Positions 25,382-34,752 of a stretch of 64,000 nucleotides of DNA are shown in pieces. The number at the start of each line of letters is the position of its first letter. Position 1 is the first letter of the stretch. Below the pieces are notes generated by a model, which was not told the DNA's origin, ran no database searches, and saw only the letters and a list, made by a program, of their open reading frames with translations. A program made the position numbers and the translations under genes. The DNA is taken from contig ONPD01000012.1 in NCBI GenBank assembly GCA_900319625.1, positions 36,502 through 100,501 of the forward strand, given 5' to 3'. This DNA is from an uncultured Treponema sp. Its GTDB lineage: Bacteria > Spirochaetota > Spirochaetia > Treponematales > Treponemataceae.

Positions 25382-28300
25382 TTTTGTTGTTAAAAAAGTC
25401 TTACCGGCTGATAAAAAAATATCTGCTTCCTCTTTTTGCCTTTATGCTGGCCTTCTTAGCCCAGCCTTTCTTTGCCAGGGACTTTTACTGGGAAAATCCA
25501 CTTTCCATTACAAATGAAGATTCAAGATTCCCTGTGACTGTAAACAGCGGAGAACACGGAATGGTTTTCTGGCAGACAGTTGATACTTCAAAAAAAGAGA
25601 TTTACCTTTCCTGCAGGGATTATACCTCCCTTAAACGCTTTACTTCAAATTTGAACTTTGCGGGGCCTTTTTCCTATTCCGGAGATGAGGTTCCGTCGAT
25701 TTATACTGCCTCTGCCCTGGAAAACGGCCTGCTTGCGGTTGCGGCACTTTCTTCAAGCGGAGAAATCAAGGTTTTTACTTCTTCAGATTACGGCAAAAGC
25801 TGGAAAGCTTCTTCAATAAAAACTTCGGGAATTATGGTTGCTCCCCGAATATTTTCTCTGGGAAACCGCTTTAAGCTTTTCATTTCTTCCGGCGATGAAG
25901 CATCTTTTTCGATTTATACAAGCGAATCTTCTGACGGTTCAAGCTGGACTTCCCTGGAGGCATTTAAACCTTCCTCTAACCTGCGAAATCCCTTCCTGCC
26001 ATACCTGATTTGCCAGGACGGAGTGGAAACTGTCGTTTTTCAGGCCCAGTATGTAAATCCCCTTACAAACAGAATTTCCTACCAGCTTTATATGACAAGC
26101 AGGCCTTCTCCTATGCGTCCCTGGACGGAAGCTGTCTTAATTACAGATAAGTCTTCACTTTCCCTTCGCGATACAAATGATTTTTATGCCTACCAGAACC
26201 AGCGTCCGGTATTATTTTCTTTTGAAGGAAAGATTTATCTTGCCTGGGAACGTTCCCTGAAAAAAGCTGCCTCAATCTGGGTTGCCTCCCTCAGTGCAAA
26301 CGGAATGGAGCCCTTCAGTGCAGAAGCAATCAGCTCAGGCGGAGATGCCAGCCGGGCCATTTTCTTTGAATATGAAGATAAACTCTGGCTTTCCTGGTTT
26401 GATACAAGACGAGGCCGCGAAAGTGCCTATATGGCTGGAAAAGACGGAAGCTTCTGGGAAGAATATACTCTTGCCGAAAACGAAAATGTAAATCAGTTTG
26501 TAAGCCCTCTTGTATTAAATGATTCAGATTCTCTTGCTTCAAAGGTTTTGACTTACGTCTGGCAGCAGACCGGGAAAAACAAAAGAAACTCAATTGTATT
26601 TCTGGCTCCTGACCGCAGTGTAGGAAGCCCTCTTCTGACTCCTCTTACCTTTAAGAAGGGCAAAAAATCTTCAAAGGTAAAGCTTTCGGTGCAGGTGACG
26701 CTTCCAAAAGATTCTTCAAATATTGCAGGTTATTCTTATGTCTGGAGCCGGGATCCTCTTGCCCTGCCTCCAAAACAGATTGAACACTTTCCAAAAGAAA
26801 CAAAAATCAACCTGACTGCGGGCGAGGGGGATGGTGAATATTATTTGACCCTTGCCGCTGCAGACTATGCCGGAAACTGGTCGGAGCCGGTAAAACTTGT
26901 ATACAATCTTGATACTACGCCTCCTTTGCCGCCAAAGCTGAATCCGCCAAAGCTTGATAAATTCGGTTTCCTTCCTTCCAATACCTTTACGCTGGACTGG
27001 GAGGAGGAAGATGACGGACGTTCCTACCTTTACAGACTGGACTATATTGGCGATATTCCCGAAAAGCTTTATGCTTCGCCGGGGCATTCCCTTAAGCTTT
27101 CCCAGCAGAATGTAAACCAGACTCTTCTGGCCCTGGAAAAACAGTATGCAGCCCAGCTTTCTAAAAAAAGAAGCATGAAGGGAGCTGATTCTACATCTCT
27201 TTTACATTCTAAAAAATTCCAGAATCTTTCTAACGGAGTTTATGTATTAAGCGTATCTGCGGTAGACGAGGTTGGAAATATAAGCCAGCCTTCCCAAAGC
27301 TTTGTTATCCTTAATAAATATAAGCCTTCAACTGTAATTGATTATATAGAGCAGAAGAACTCCGACTTTGGCCAGAGTGAAGTAATAATTCACGGCCGCG
27401 GTTTTACCTTTGACGGAAGTATTTCAAAAGTGATTATTGACCGCGATGGCAAGGAACCTTACGACCTGACCCTCTATCTGAAAAACAATCAGTACCGCGT
27501 AGTAAACGACAGACTTTTGAACAAAATCATCCTCGGCCGCGCAGAAACTGAGCTTGATGAAGGAAAATATAAAATCGGACTTTATCACACTGACCGTGGC
27601 CTTTATTTTTCTTCTCCAATTCTGACTATTCAGCAGAACGGAACCATTAAAATTGAAGGTCAGTATACAAGGCCTCAGCGCTTCTTCCGTTTTACGGATT
27701 CAAAATACACCCTGACGATATATTTTATCCTTTCTGCCTTACTTTTAATTTTCATTGTTCTTGTCGCAATGACTGCCTTTGGAAAAATTACTCTTTCTGT
27801 ATATGAAGAAGCTGAAACTAATATTCTGGTAAAAAAACTGCTTTACGGAGGAAAACTTCGCATGAAACTTCTTTCCAAAATCATTTCCTTTAAGCCATCC
27901 CTCAGAAAAAAACTTGTTGGCTTTACTTTTGCCCTGATTATTATTGTCGTAATGGGAGTTTCCCTTACCAATGGTCAGCGGGTTATAAGTCTTCAGGAAA
28001 AGACCCTTTCAGAAGGACTTGAAAACCGAACCTCCGTACTTCTGGAAAGCCTTGGAACCGGTGTAAAAAACTTCTTCCCGTCGAATAACCTTCTGGAACT
28101 TTCGGCTCTTCCCCGCCAGAAGGATGCAATGAGCGAGGTTGAATACGTTACAATTATCGGACAGCCAATGAATTCCACTTCGAGCGAGAATTTAAGGTAT
28201 GTTTGGGCAACAAATGACCCTGAAATTCTTTCAAAAATTGATACTGCTGAATTGATTTACGGACAGTCTCAGATTACAGATGAAGGGTATCTTCAAATTC

Positions 28301-30018
28301 TTGAGGAGCTTTCTCCTGTAGACAGCTGGGTAAGCCAGAATGAACAGGTTCTTTCAGATAAAATTGAAGCTCTTACACGTCAGGCAGAGCAGCTTTATGC
28401 CTCCGCTTCTGATGATGCTTATTCTCAGGCGGAATTTACTTCTGAAACTCTGGTAACACTAAGAAATCAGCTGGATGCGGATTTACTTGGAATTGCTCAG
28501 AACGCAACAGATTCATATCCTCATTTTGATTCTTCAAATCTTGATTATAAAAATACTGATTATATTTTTTACAGGCCTGTTTTATACAGACGGGGCACTT
28601 CTAACAATTATGTGCACGCTGTCGTCCTTATGAAGCTTTCTACACAGTCTCTTGTTGATTCTGTAATTGCTGAAACAAGCAGAATTTTGATTTTTGGTTC
28701 GGTTATTTCTGTTATGGCTCTGATTATCGGAATTATAGGTGCTTCGATTTTTGCTATGGTAATCGTTCATCCGATTAAGCGCCTGGAAAGCCATGTAGAA
28801 ATGATTGGACGTACCAAAAACAAACTCAACCTCAAAGGAAAGGATATAAAAATCCGTTCAAAGGATGAAATAGGTCGTCTTGGCCTGGCCGTGAATAATA
28901 TGACCCACGAGCTTGTTTCTGTTGCTGAGGAGGAATCGCTTACAATGGACGGTAAGGCCGTTCAGAATGCCTTCCTGCCTCTTACAAGTGATGAGCACAA
29001 TAACAAAAAAACGACGGCTCAGTTCAAGGATGACAGGGTTGAATGTTTTGGTTACTACGAGGGTGAATCCGGCGTTTCCGGTGACTATTTTGACTTCCGC
29101 CGCCTTGATAAAGACTGGTTTGTCGCAATTAAGTGTGACGCTTCGGGGCACGGAATTCCTGCGGCAATCATTATGACTGTAGTTGCTACAATTTTCCGCC
29201 GCTATTTTGACCACTGGACCTACAAGCATGACGGTTCAAATATCAACCGTGTTGTAGACCAGATTAATGACTTTATCGAAAAGCTTGGATTAAAGGGAAA
29301 GTTTGCAACTCTTATTATCTGCCTTATAAATCTTAAAACCGGTGAGCTTTATACCTGTAATGCGGGCGACAGTATCATTCACATTTTTGAAGCCGCCACA
29401 AAGAAGCTTAAGACTGTGAACCTTAAGTCTGCGCCGACTGCCGGTGTTTTCCCTAATGACCTTCTTAAGATGAGGGGAGGCTTTGCCGTGGAAAAACTTA
29501 CCCTCAACCGGGGGGATATTCTTTATCTTTACACTGACGGTATTGAGGAATCTACAAGACGTGTTCGTGATGACAGCTTTGCCGTCAAATCTGCTGAGGT
29601 AAACGGCAAAATTGATGATGAAAAGGAAGAATTCGGAGCAGAGCGAATAATAAATATTATCGAGGCTGTTTTGAACGGACAGGCTTTTGAGCTTACAAAA
29701 CGGGATAATCCTAGAATTGATGAGCATCTTATCTTTAATTTTGAAGACTGCAGCGAAAAAATTGAGGATTCAATTATAGCCCTTGCAGCTCTGGAAAAGG
29801 TCTTCCGTATGTACAAATCTCATCAGGTTGCGGCAAATGATTACATAAAGGTTGACCGCCGTATTGATGAATTTTTGCGGGAACATTTCAGTCTTTATGG
29901 TTTCTATGCTGCCAACAGGGAAGACCTGCAGCCGGAATCTAACTATGTTGATTACAATATTGTTCAGGAAGACGAGCAGTCAGATGACCTTACCCTTCTT
30001 GCAATAAAAAGACTTTGA
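25378..30018 (+). CDS. Propeller-sensor, HAMP and PP2C (SpoIIE/RsbU-type) serine phosphatase
   Basis: The 1546-residue protein starts with a signal sequence (about 1-35). Residues 40-430 have sialidase-like repeats with Asp-box-type SSDYGKSW and SSDGSSW. Ig/Fn3-like domains follow (about 445-650), then an IPT-like domain (about 655-760), a membrane helix near 778-802, a cytoplasmic link, a second helix near 846-868, a probable periplasmic sensor to about 1100, a third helix (1102-1128), HAMP, and a PP2C domain from about 1215. The phosphatase motifs GDYFDF, DASGHGIPAA and YTDGIEES are intact. It probably dephosphorylates an anti-sigma-factor antagonist. No such partner gene is adjacent. Confidence 0.85.
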   Translation: MILLLKKSYRLIKKYLLPLFAFMLAFLAQPFFARDFYWENPLSITNEDSRFPVTVNSGEHGMVFWQTVDTSKKEIYLSCRDYTSLKRFTSNLNFAGPFSYSGDEVPSIYTASALENGLLAVAALSSSGEIKVFTSSDYGKSWKASSIKTSGIMVAPRIFSLGNRFKLFISSGDEASFSIYTSESSDGSSWTSLEAFKPSSNLRNPFLPYLICQDGVETVVFQAQYVNPLTNRISYQLYMTSRPSPMRPWTEAVLITDKSSLSLRDTNDFYAYQNQRPVLFSFEGKIYLAWERSLKKAASIWVASLSANGMEPFSAEAISSGGDASRAIFFEYEDKLWLSWFDTRRGRESAYMAGKDGSFWEEYTLAENENVNQFVSPLVLNDSDSLASKVLTYVWQQTGKNKRNSIVFLAPDRSVGSPLLTPLTFKKGKKSSKVKLSVQVTLPKDSSNIAGYSYVWSRDPLALPPKQIEHFPKETKINLTAGEGDGEYYLTLAAADYAGNWSEPVKLVYNLDTTPPLPPKLNPPKLDKFGFLPSNTFTLDWEEEDDGRSYLYRLDYIGDIPEKLYASPGHSLKLSQQNVNQTLLALEKQYAAQLSKKRSMKGADSTSLLHSKKFQNLSNGVYVLSVSAVDEVGNISQPSQSFVILNKYKPSTVIDYIEQKNSDFGQSEVIIHGRGFTFDGSISKVIIDRDGKEPYDLTLYLKNNQYRVVNDRLLNKIILGRAETELDEGKYKIGLYHTDRGLYFSSPILTIQQNGTIKIEGQYTRPQRFFRFTDSKYTLTIYFILSALLLIFIVLVAMTAFGKITLSVYEEAETNILVKKLLYGGKLRMKLLSKIISFKPSLRKKLVGFTFALIIIVVMGVSLTNGQRVISLQEKTLSEGLENRTSVLLESLGTGVKNFFPSNNLLELSALPRQKDAMSEVEYVTIIGQPMNSTSSENLRYVWATNDPEILSKIDTAELIYGQSQITDEGYLQILEELSPVDSWVSQNEQVLSDKIEALTRQAEQLYASASDDAYSQAEFTSETLVTLRNQLDADLLGIAQNATDSYPHFDSSNLDYKNTDYIFYRPVLYRRGTSNNYVHAVVLMKLSTQSLVDSVIAETSRILIFGSVISVMALIIGIIGASIFAMVIVHPIKRLESHVEMIGRTKNKLNLKGKDIKIRSKDEIGRLGLAVNNMTHELVSVAEEESLTMDGKAVQNAFLPLTSDEHNNKKTTAQFKDDRVECFGYYEGESGVSGDYFDFRRLDKDWFVAIKCDASGHGIPAAIIMTVVATIFRRYFDHWTYKHDGSNINRVVDQINDFIEKLGLKGKFATLIICLINLKTGELYTCNAGDSIIHIFEAATKKLKTVNLKSAPTAGVFPNDLLKMRGGFAVEKLTLNRGDILYLYTDGIEESTRRVRDDSFAVKSAEVNGKIDDEKEEFGAERIINIIEAVLNGQAFELTKRDNPRIDEHLIFNFEDCSEKIEDSIIALAALEKVFRMYKSHQVAANDYIKVDRRIDEFLREHFSLYGFYAANREDLQPESNYVDYNIVQEDEQSDDLTLLAIKRL

Positions 30019-30073
30019 TAAATTTATAAAGCCGTATTATAGTATAAAAAGAAACTTTTGCTAGAGGTGCAAT

Positions 30074-30412
30074 ATGAATACAGACGAAATTATCAGCAAG
30101 GTAAAATCAATCCTTACTAAGGGTGCAGCAGATGCAAAAACTGCAATCGAAAAAGCAGGGGACAAGGTTCAGAAATTTTCAGATGAAAGCGTTGTAAAGA
30201 TAGAAAAGAAACAGCTTGAAATGAAGCGCAATACAAAATATCAGAATCTTGGTGAAAAACTTTACGGCTTTATCACCGATAAAAAAATTGAGCTTCCTGA
30301 AGCTGCCGCTATCGAAGTGGAGTCTATTCTTGAAGAAATTAAGACTCTTTCAAATCAGATTAAGGAAAAATCTGACCTGCTGGATAACGGCAAGGAAGAA
30401 GCTTCAAATTAG
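30074..30412 (+). CDS. Small helical protein of unknown function
   Basis: The 112-residue protein is highly charged and helical throughout, with no Cys, Trp or signal peptide. An alanine- and lysine-rich N-terminal half (AADAKTAIEKAGDKVQKF) recalls stress-type or amphipathic coat proteins. The second half (YGFITDKKIELPEAAAIEV) may be a short helical hairpin. I do not recognise a family. GAGGTG before ATG 30074 is the ribosome site. It lies 55 bases after the phosphatase gene, so it may share its message. Its stop overlaps cytX by four bases. Confidence 0.6.
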   Translation: MNTDEIISKVKSILTKGAADAKTAIEKAGDKVQKFSDESVVKIEKKQLEMKRNTKYQNLGEKLYGFITDKKIELPEAAAIEVESILEEIKTLSNQIKEKSDLLDNGKEEASN

Positions 30413-31584
30413 AACTTCAGCAATCCCACAAGGATTGTTACGACAAATGTAAAAATCATGTCCGGGATTGTGCAGCCGGTAATTAAATCGGTGTTCATCA
30501 AAAGGCGGTAGGCAATAAAGCCTGCCAGCCAGACTGCAAGACGGGAAATTTTTACCTTCTGTGACGAAAAATCACTTTTCAATATAAAATAATCTGCCAG
30601 AAGAATTGCAATCATAGGGGCGAATACCGAACCGATGAAGTAGAGGAAGTTTGTGATGTTATCCATTGGGAAGAGGATAGCGCAGACTGCCCCGATTACA
30701 GTAACAATAACGGCTGTCCATTTTTCTGATGCCTTTTTGTAAATTGTTCTGAAGGAAATTGAAGCACTCCATGCATCAAGGAAGGTTGTTGTTACTGTAG
30801 AAAGAATGATTACTACAAGGGCTGCGTTTCCAAGGCCTGCTTTGAGCATAATCTGTGCGATGTCGCCTTCGTTTGTAAGGATTGCGGCGCCCATTCCGAT
30901 TATGTACATCCAGCAGGAAACTACGCAGTAGGTTGCGCTTGAAGCAAAGGTCGCTGCAAATGGTTTTTCGGCCTCTTTAGTATAATCGCTGATAAGCGGG
31001 AGCCAGGAAAGAGGCATTGCAACTGCAAGTTCAATTGCCTGCCCGAAAGAAAGGGCTTCCAGTGCTTCTGCAGAAAAATTACTGCCTTCAGAAAAGAAAA
31101 TAACCTTACACATTACGATTGTGAGTGCAAAAAGAGCAATCATTGCAGCAAGGCTTAGTTTTCCAATGTTTTTAATTCCCGCCACAATCCAGAGGATAAT
31201 CAAAAGTCCTGTGATGATTGACCAGATCCATTTTTGAGTGCTAAAGATGCCGTTCAAAGAAAGGGTACTGTCGTAAATCATAATTCCAGTCCAGCCGACC
31301 AGCTGAATTACGTTCAAAAGTGCAAAAAACTTTCCTCCCAGAATGCCGAAAGACATCTGTGTTGATTCCATTGCGGATTTTCTAGAAAGAGATCCGATGT
31401 AGCCTGCAAAAAAGAGAAGGGCACAGCCAATCAGGTGTCCTATTACAATTGCAAGACTTCCTTTAAAAAAGCCCAGAGGGGCAAAAAATGTTCCTGTAAG
31501 AATTTCTGCAATAGAAACTGCAGCGCCAAACCAGATGAGCGAATTAGAAAATACGCCTGTACCTTTTTTTCTATTATTTTCCAT
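30409..31584 (-). CDS. cytX: CytX-like NCS1 transporter, probable hydroxymethylpyrimidine importer
   Basis: The 391-residue membrane protein has about 12 hydrophobic segments and the NCS1 opening NSLIWFGAAVSIAEILTGT, which is characteristic of CytX. The segment PLSWLPLISDYTKEAE is the usual substrate-pocket region. CytX is linked to thiamine operons and is thought to import hydroxymethylpyrimidine. Here it is the last gene of the TPP-riboswitch operon, 29 bases after thiD, with AAGGAA before its ATG. That matches ThiD, which phosphorylates the imported base. Confidence 0.88.
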   Translation of the reverse strand: MENNRKKGTGVFSNSLIWFGAAVSIAEILTGTFFAPLGFFKGSLAIVIGHLIGCALLFFAGYIGSLSRKSAMESTQMSFGILGGKFFALLNVIQLVGWTGIMIYDSTLSLNGIFSTQKWIWSIITGLLIILWIVAGIKNIGKLSLAAMIALFALTIVMCKVIFFSEGSNFSAEALEALSFGQAIELAVAMPLSWLPLISDYTKEAEKPFAATFASSATYCVVSCWMYIIGMGAAILTNEGDIAQIMLKAGLGNAALVVIILSTVTTTFLDAWSASISFRTIYKKASEKWTAVIVTVIGAVCAILFPMDNITNFLYFIGSVFAPMIAILLADYFILKSDFSSQKVKISRLAVWLAGFIAYRLLMNTDLITGCTIPDMIFTFVVTILVGLLKF

Positions 31585-31613
31585 GAGATTTTCCTTGTTT
31601 TTCTTTTAGTTTT

Positions 31614-32405
31614 TTATTTTAGATTCCAGTTATGGGCAAGCGGGCCAGAGCCTTTTCCTAAATCAAGCATTGCTTCAAGGGCTCCGCTGATGTATGTCTT
31701 TGCATTTCTTACTGCATCAGAAAGCTTTTGTCCTTTTGCAAGGTTTGCGGCAATTGCGGAGGAAAGGGTACAGCCTGTTCCGTGGGTGTTTGGATTGTTG
31801 ATTTTTTTGCCATAGAACCATATACCGTCATTGCCGCTTTTTGCATCAAAAAGGTAGTCGTTTGCATCATTCAGACTGTGGCCGCCTTTAAGCAAAACTG
31901 CGCAGTCAAATTTTGAGCTGATTTCTTTTGCGGCCTTTTCCATATCCTTTTCGCTTGTGATTTTTGAAGCGGTAAGAACTTCGGCTTCCGGGATATTTGG
32001 CGTGATGACAGTTGCCAGCGGAAGAAGTTCTTTTTTTAGAGTTTCGATTGCCTCATCTGTAATGAGTTTTGCCCCGCTTGTTGCAACCATAACAGGGTCT
32101 ACAACAATGTTTTTGAGTCCGTATTCTTTGATTGAATCCGAAATCACTTTAATAAGGGCGGAAGAAGATACCATTCCTGTTTTTACTGCGTCCGGAAAAA
32201 TATCCGTAACTACAGCCTTAATCTGTTCTTTTAGGAATTCAGGCTTTACTTCCATGATTGCGGATACGCCGGTAGTATTCTGTGCTGTAAGTGCCGTGAT
32301 TGCGCTCATGGCATAAATGCCGTTGCAGGTCATGGTCTTAATGTCAGCTTGAATTCCGGCGCCTCCGCTTGAATCGCTTCCGGCGATTGTTAATGCGGTT
32401 TTCAT
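31614..32405 (-). CDS. thiD: Hydroxymethylpyrimidine/phosphomethylpyrimidine kinase
   Basis: The 263-residue ribokinase-fold enzyme phosphorylates HMP twice to HMP-PP for thiamine synthesis. Motifs are TIAGSDSSGGAGIQADIK at the N-terminus, KTGMVSS near residue 87, DPVMVATSG near 107, LKGGH near 186, and GTGCTLSSAIAANLAKG with the catalytic anion-hole region near 215. Length is normal. AAGAGG precedes ATG 32405. No thiC is present, so the pyrimidine is probably imported by CytX. Confidence 0.96.
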   Translation of the reverse strand: MKTALTIAGSDSSGGAGIQADIKTMTCNGIYAMSAITALTAQNTTGVSAIMEVKPEFLKEQIKAVVTDIFPDAVKTGMVSSSALIKVISDSIKEYGLKNIVVDPVMVATSGAKLITDEAIETLKKELLPLATVITPNIPEAEVLTASKITSEKDMEKAAKEISSKFDCAVLLKGGHSLNDANDYLFDAKSGNDGIWFYGKKINNPNTHGTGCTLSSAIAANLAKGQKLSDAVRNAKTYISGALEAMLDLGKGSGPLAHNWNLK

Positions 32406-32432
32406 AAATATACCTCTTATAGATATGTATTA

Positions 32433-32461
32433 AATCTTCAGGCGGTGCCCTCAAGAAGATT
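32433..32461 (-). other. Hairpin between the HAD gene and thiD
   Basis: AATCTTC / GAAGATT (32433-32439 with 32455-32461) forms a 7-bp stem with a 15-base loop. There is no T run, so it is more likely an mRNA stability or processing structure than a terminator. Confidence 0.4.
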
Positions 32462-32467
32462 GCTGTT

Positions 32468-33142
32468 TTATTGGCCAAAAAAATAATTTTGGACTTCTTT
32501 ATAATTATTGCAGTAAAGACTGCTTATTTTTTTTAATTCTTCTATATCACTTTCTGTCATAGCATCCTGTGATGTTTTATCATAAATTGCGCAAGCTTTT
32601 ATTCCTGCGCGGCGGGCGGTCTGCAGGGCGTAAAGTGAATCTTCAAAAATCCAGCTTTCTTCTGCGCTGGCTCCCATTTCCTGGCAAACTTTAAAAAAGG
32701 TTTCCGGCTGGCTTTTTGTCATTCCCATTTCTGATGCCGTAAAAATAAAATCAAAATACTTTTGGGCATTCAGACGCGAAAGGGCAGGGGTAAAAATTGC
32801 TCTGTCTGTATTGGTACAAAGGGCAATTTTTATTCCACTGTCACAAAGCTTTTGCAAAAAATCTTCTGCGCCATCCTTAAACTGAACTTCATCCCTGTAG
32901 GCGTTTGCAATCACCTGGTTCACGCCATTGCAGATTTTCTCTTCAGAAAAGTTCAGATTATAATTTTTCTTCAGATAATCTGCACCTTCATTCATATTCA
33001 TAGAAAAAAGTTTTTTTCCTAAATCTTTTTCAGGTTCAAGCCCAAGAGAAGAAATATATCTTTCTGCACAGTTAAGCCATAGCGGCATGGAATCCAAGAG
33101 AGTTCCGTCCAGATCAAAAATGGCAGCAGTAAAATCGATCAC
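32468..33142 (-). CDS. HAD-superfamily phosphatase in the thiamine operon
   Basis: The 224-residue protein starts at GTG 33142, which overlaps the thiE stop as GTGA; an upstream in-frame start would lie inside thiE. HAD motifs are AAIFDLDGTLLDSM (nucleophile Asp), LCTNTDR (motif II), the Lys in GMTKSQPE (motif III), and IFEDSLYALQTARRAG (motif IV). A helical cap follows motif I. Position between thiE and thiD and the absence of thiL suggest a role as thiamine-monophosphate or HMP-phosphate phosphatase; this is inference, as HAD substrates are hard to read from sequence. Confidence 0.82.
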   Translation of the reverse strand: MIDFTAAIFDLDGTLLDSMPLWLNCAERYISSLGLEPEKDLGKKLFSMNMNEGADYLKKNYNLNFSEEKICNGVNQVIANAYRDEVQFKDGAEDFLQKLCDSGIKIALCTNTDRAIFTPALSRLNAQKYFDFIFTASEMGMTKSQPETFFKVCQEMGASAEESWIFEDSLYALQTARRAGIKACAIYDKTSQDAMTESDIEELKKISSLYCNNYKEVQNYFFGQ

Positions 33143-33789
33143 AATATCTCCAGAGTTCTTTTTTTTAGTTCCTGGGCTGCTGCCTTTATATCCTTCTGGG
33201 CAAAAATCGCACTGATTACAGAAATCCCTGCAATTCCGCTTCCTTTTAGCTGGCAAAGATTGTCTTTTGTAATGCCTCCGATTGCAACAACAGGGATTTT
33301 TACAGCCTTGCAGATTGCTTTTAGAGTCTCATGCGATACATCAATTGCGTCTGATTTACTTCCCGTAGGAAAAACGGCTCCAACTCCCAGGTAATCTGCC
33401 CCCTGTTTTTCTGCAAGGATTGCTTCTTCTACAGTCTGGGCGCTTACTCCAAGAATTTTATCCGGGCCAAGAAGTTCGCGTACTTTGCAGGCATTCATAT
33501 CTTCCTGCCCAACGTGAACTCCGTCTGCATCAATTTTTTTTGCAAGCTCAACGTTGTCGTTCACGATGAAAGGAATCTTGTATTTTTTGCAAAGAGCCTG
33601 AAGTTCAAGAGCCTCTTTTTCAAAATCAGCTTCATTCAGCTCTTTTTCGCGGATTTGAAGAAAAGTTGTTCCGCCCAGAATTGCTTCTTCTGTCTGCTGG
33701 TAAAGAGTTTTTTCTCCCGTCCAGTGGCGGTCGGTAACGGCATACAAAAGCAGGCTTTTTCGTAAATCAAAATCCTTATCTGATTTCAT
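33139..33789 (-). CDS. thiE: Thiamine-phosphate synthase
   Basis: The 216-residue barrel joins HMP-PP and thiazole phosphate to thiamine phosphate. I use ATG 33789 (MKSDKDFDLRKSLLLYAVTD), because a longer reading covers thiM. Motifs are YAVTDRHW, TTFLQIREKELNE, FIVNDNVELAKKIDADGVHVGQED, ILGVSAQT, YLGVGAVFPTGSK and VVAIGGI. It overlaps thiM by 14 bases and the HAD gene by four, which implies tight coupling. Confidence 0.96.
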   Translation of the reverse strand: MKSDKDFDLRKSLLLYAVTDRHWTGEKTLYQQTEEAILGGTTFLQIREKELNEADFEKEALELQALCKKYKIPFIVNDNVELAKKIDADGVHVGQEDMNACKVRELLGPDKILGVSAQTVEEAILAEKQGADYLGVGAVFPTGSKSDAIDVSHETLKAICKAVKIPVVAIGGITKDNLCQLKGSGIAGISVISAIFAQKDIKAAAQELKKRTLEIL

Positions 33790-34597
33790 ATTTTGCACCG
33801 TCTTCCAGCTGTTTTCCGTCCATATTGTAAATGGCATCAATAATTCTGTTTCTGTAGGTTGAGTTTCCGTCACCTTCCTGCATTTTTGACCAGGCAATTT
33901 CGCCGGCAAGACCCATTGCGCATACGGCGGCAGCAGCGGCTTCCAGCACATTATCAGGGTTAGCTGTAATAAAGGCAGCTGTCATTCCGCTAAGCTGGCA
34001 GCCTGTCCCTGTGATTTTTCCCATCTCAGCCCGGCCGTTTCTGATTACATAACAGGTATCAGCATCCGCAACCAGGTCAATTTTTCCAGTGATTGCCACA
34101 ACACTATTCATTTTGCCCGCAAAATCTTTTGCAAAACTGATAGATTTTTCAAGATTTTCTTCGGTTACGGCGTCGCTTACATCGGCATCAACGCCCTTTG
34201 TGGTTCCGCTTCCCAAAGCAAGGGTTTTTATTTCCGAAATATTTCCACGGATTACGTCAAATTTTACTTTTTTAAGCAGATCAATTGCAGTGTCAGTTCT
34301 AAGTTTTGAAGCCCCTGCTCCAACCGGGTCAAGCAGAACCTTGTGACCAAGCTGATTAGCTTTCTGTCCTGCCAGGAACATTGAAGGAATTGTGTTTTTG
34401 TTCAGAGTTCCGATATTGATATTGAGTCCGCCGCAGATAGAAGTGATTTCTTCAACTTCACCTTCGTCGTCGCTCATAATAGGACTGCCGCCACAGGCAA
34501 GAAGAATGTTAGCAACATCGTTTACAGTTACATAATTTGTGATGTTGTGGATTAGCGGGCATTTTTCCCGTACGTTTGAAATGATTTTTGAAAACAT
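33776..34597 (-). CDS. thiM: Hydroxyethylthiazole kinase
   Basis: The 273-residue enzyme phosphorylates the thiazole alcohol salvaged from broken-down thiamine. Motifs are PLIHNITNYVTVNDVANILLA at the start, GGSPIMSDD, LDPVGAGASKLRTDTAIDLL, the Cys-containing GTGCQLSGM near residue 195, and ATP site VVAITGKIDLV. It is the first gene after the TPP riboswitch; AGAGG lies nine bases before ATG 34597. With thiD, thiE and cytX it forms a salvage pathway without de novo genes. Confidence 0.96.
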   Translation of the reverse strand: MFSKIISNVREKCPLIHNITNYVTVNDVANILLACGGSPIMSDDEGEVEEITSICGGLNINIGTLNKNTIPSMFLAGQKANQLGHKVLLDPVGAGASKLRTDTAIDLLKKVKFDVIRGNISEIKTLALGSGTTKGVDADVSDAVTEENLEKSISFAKDFAGKMNSVVAITGKIDLVADADTCYVIRNGRAEMGKITGTGCQLSGMTAAFITANPDNVLEAAAAAVCAMGLAGEIAWSKMQEGDGNSTYRNRIIDAIYNMDGKQLEDGAKYEIR

Positions 34598-34662
34598 GAC
34601 AAGCCTCTTAAAATTTTAAGTTGCCTGTTTGAATATGCTGCCGGGAGACGGCAAATTAGACT

Positions 34663-34747
34663 GGTTTCCCTACGTTGGCATTATCCAAATCAGGTTATGG
34701 GTCAAGACACAATAGTCTACTCTCAGCTTGGTTGAACCAGGCTCCCC
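34663..34747 (-). promoter_or_regulatory. TPP riboswitch (thi box)
   Basis: Reading the minus strand from 34747, GGGGAGCC, GCTGAGAG (CTGAGA core at 34726-34721), ACCC, then AACCTGATTTGGATAATGCC and GTAGGGAAACC reproduce the thi-box consensus in order. It lies about 65 bases before thiM. A GCCG/CGGC hairpin and a TTAAAATTTTAA palindrome follow before the ribosome site AGAGG, so control of translation start is more likely than termination. Confidence 0.95.
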
Positions 34748-34752
34748 TTTAT

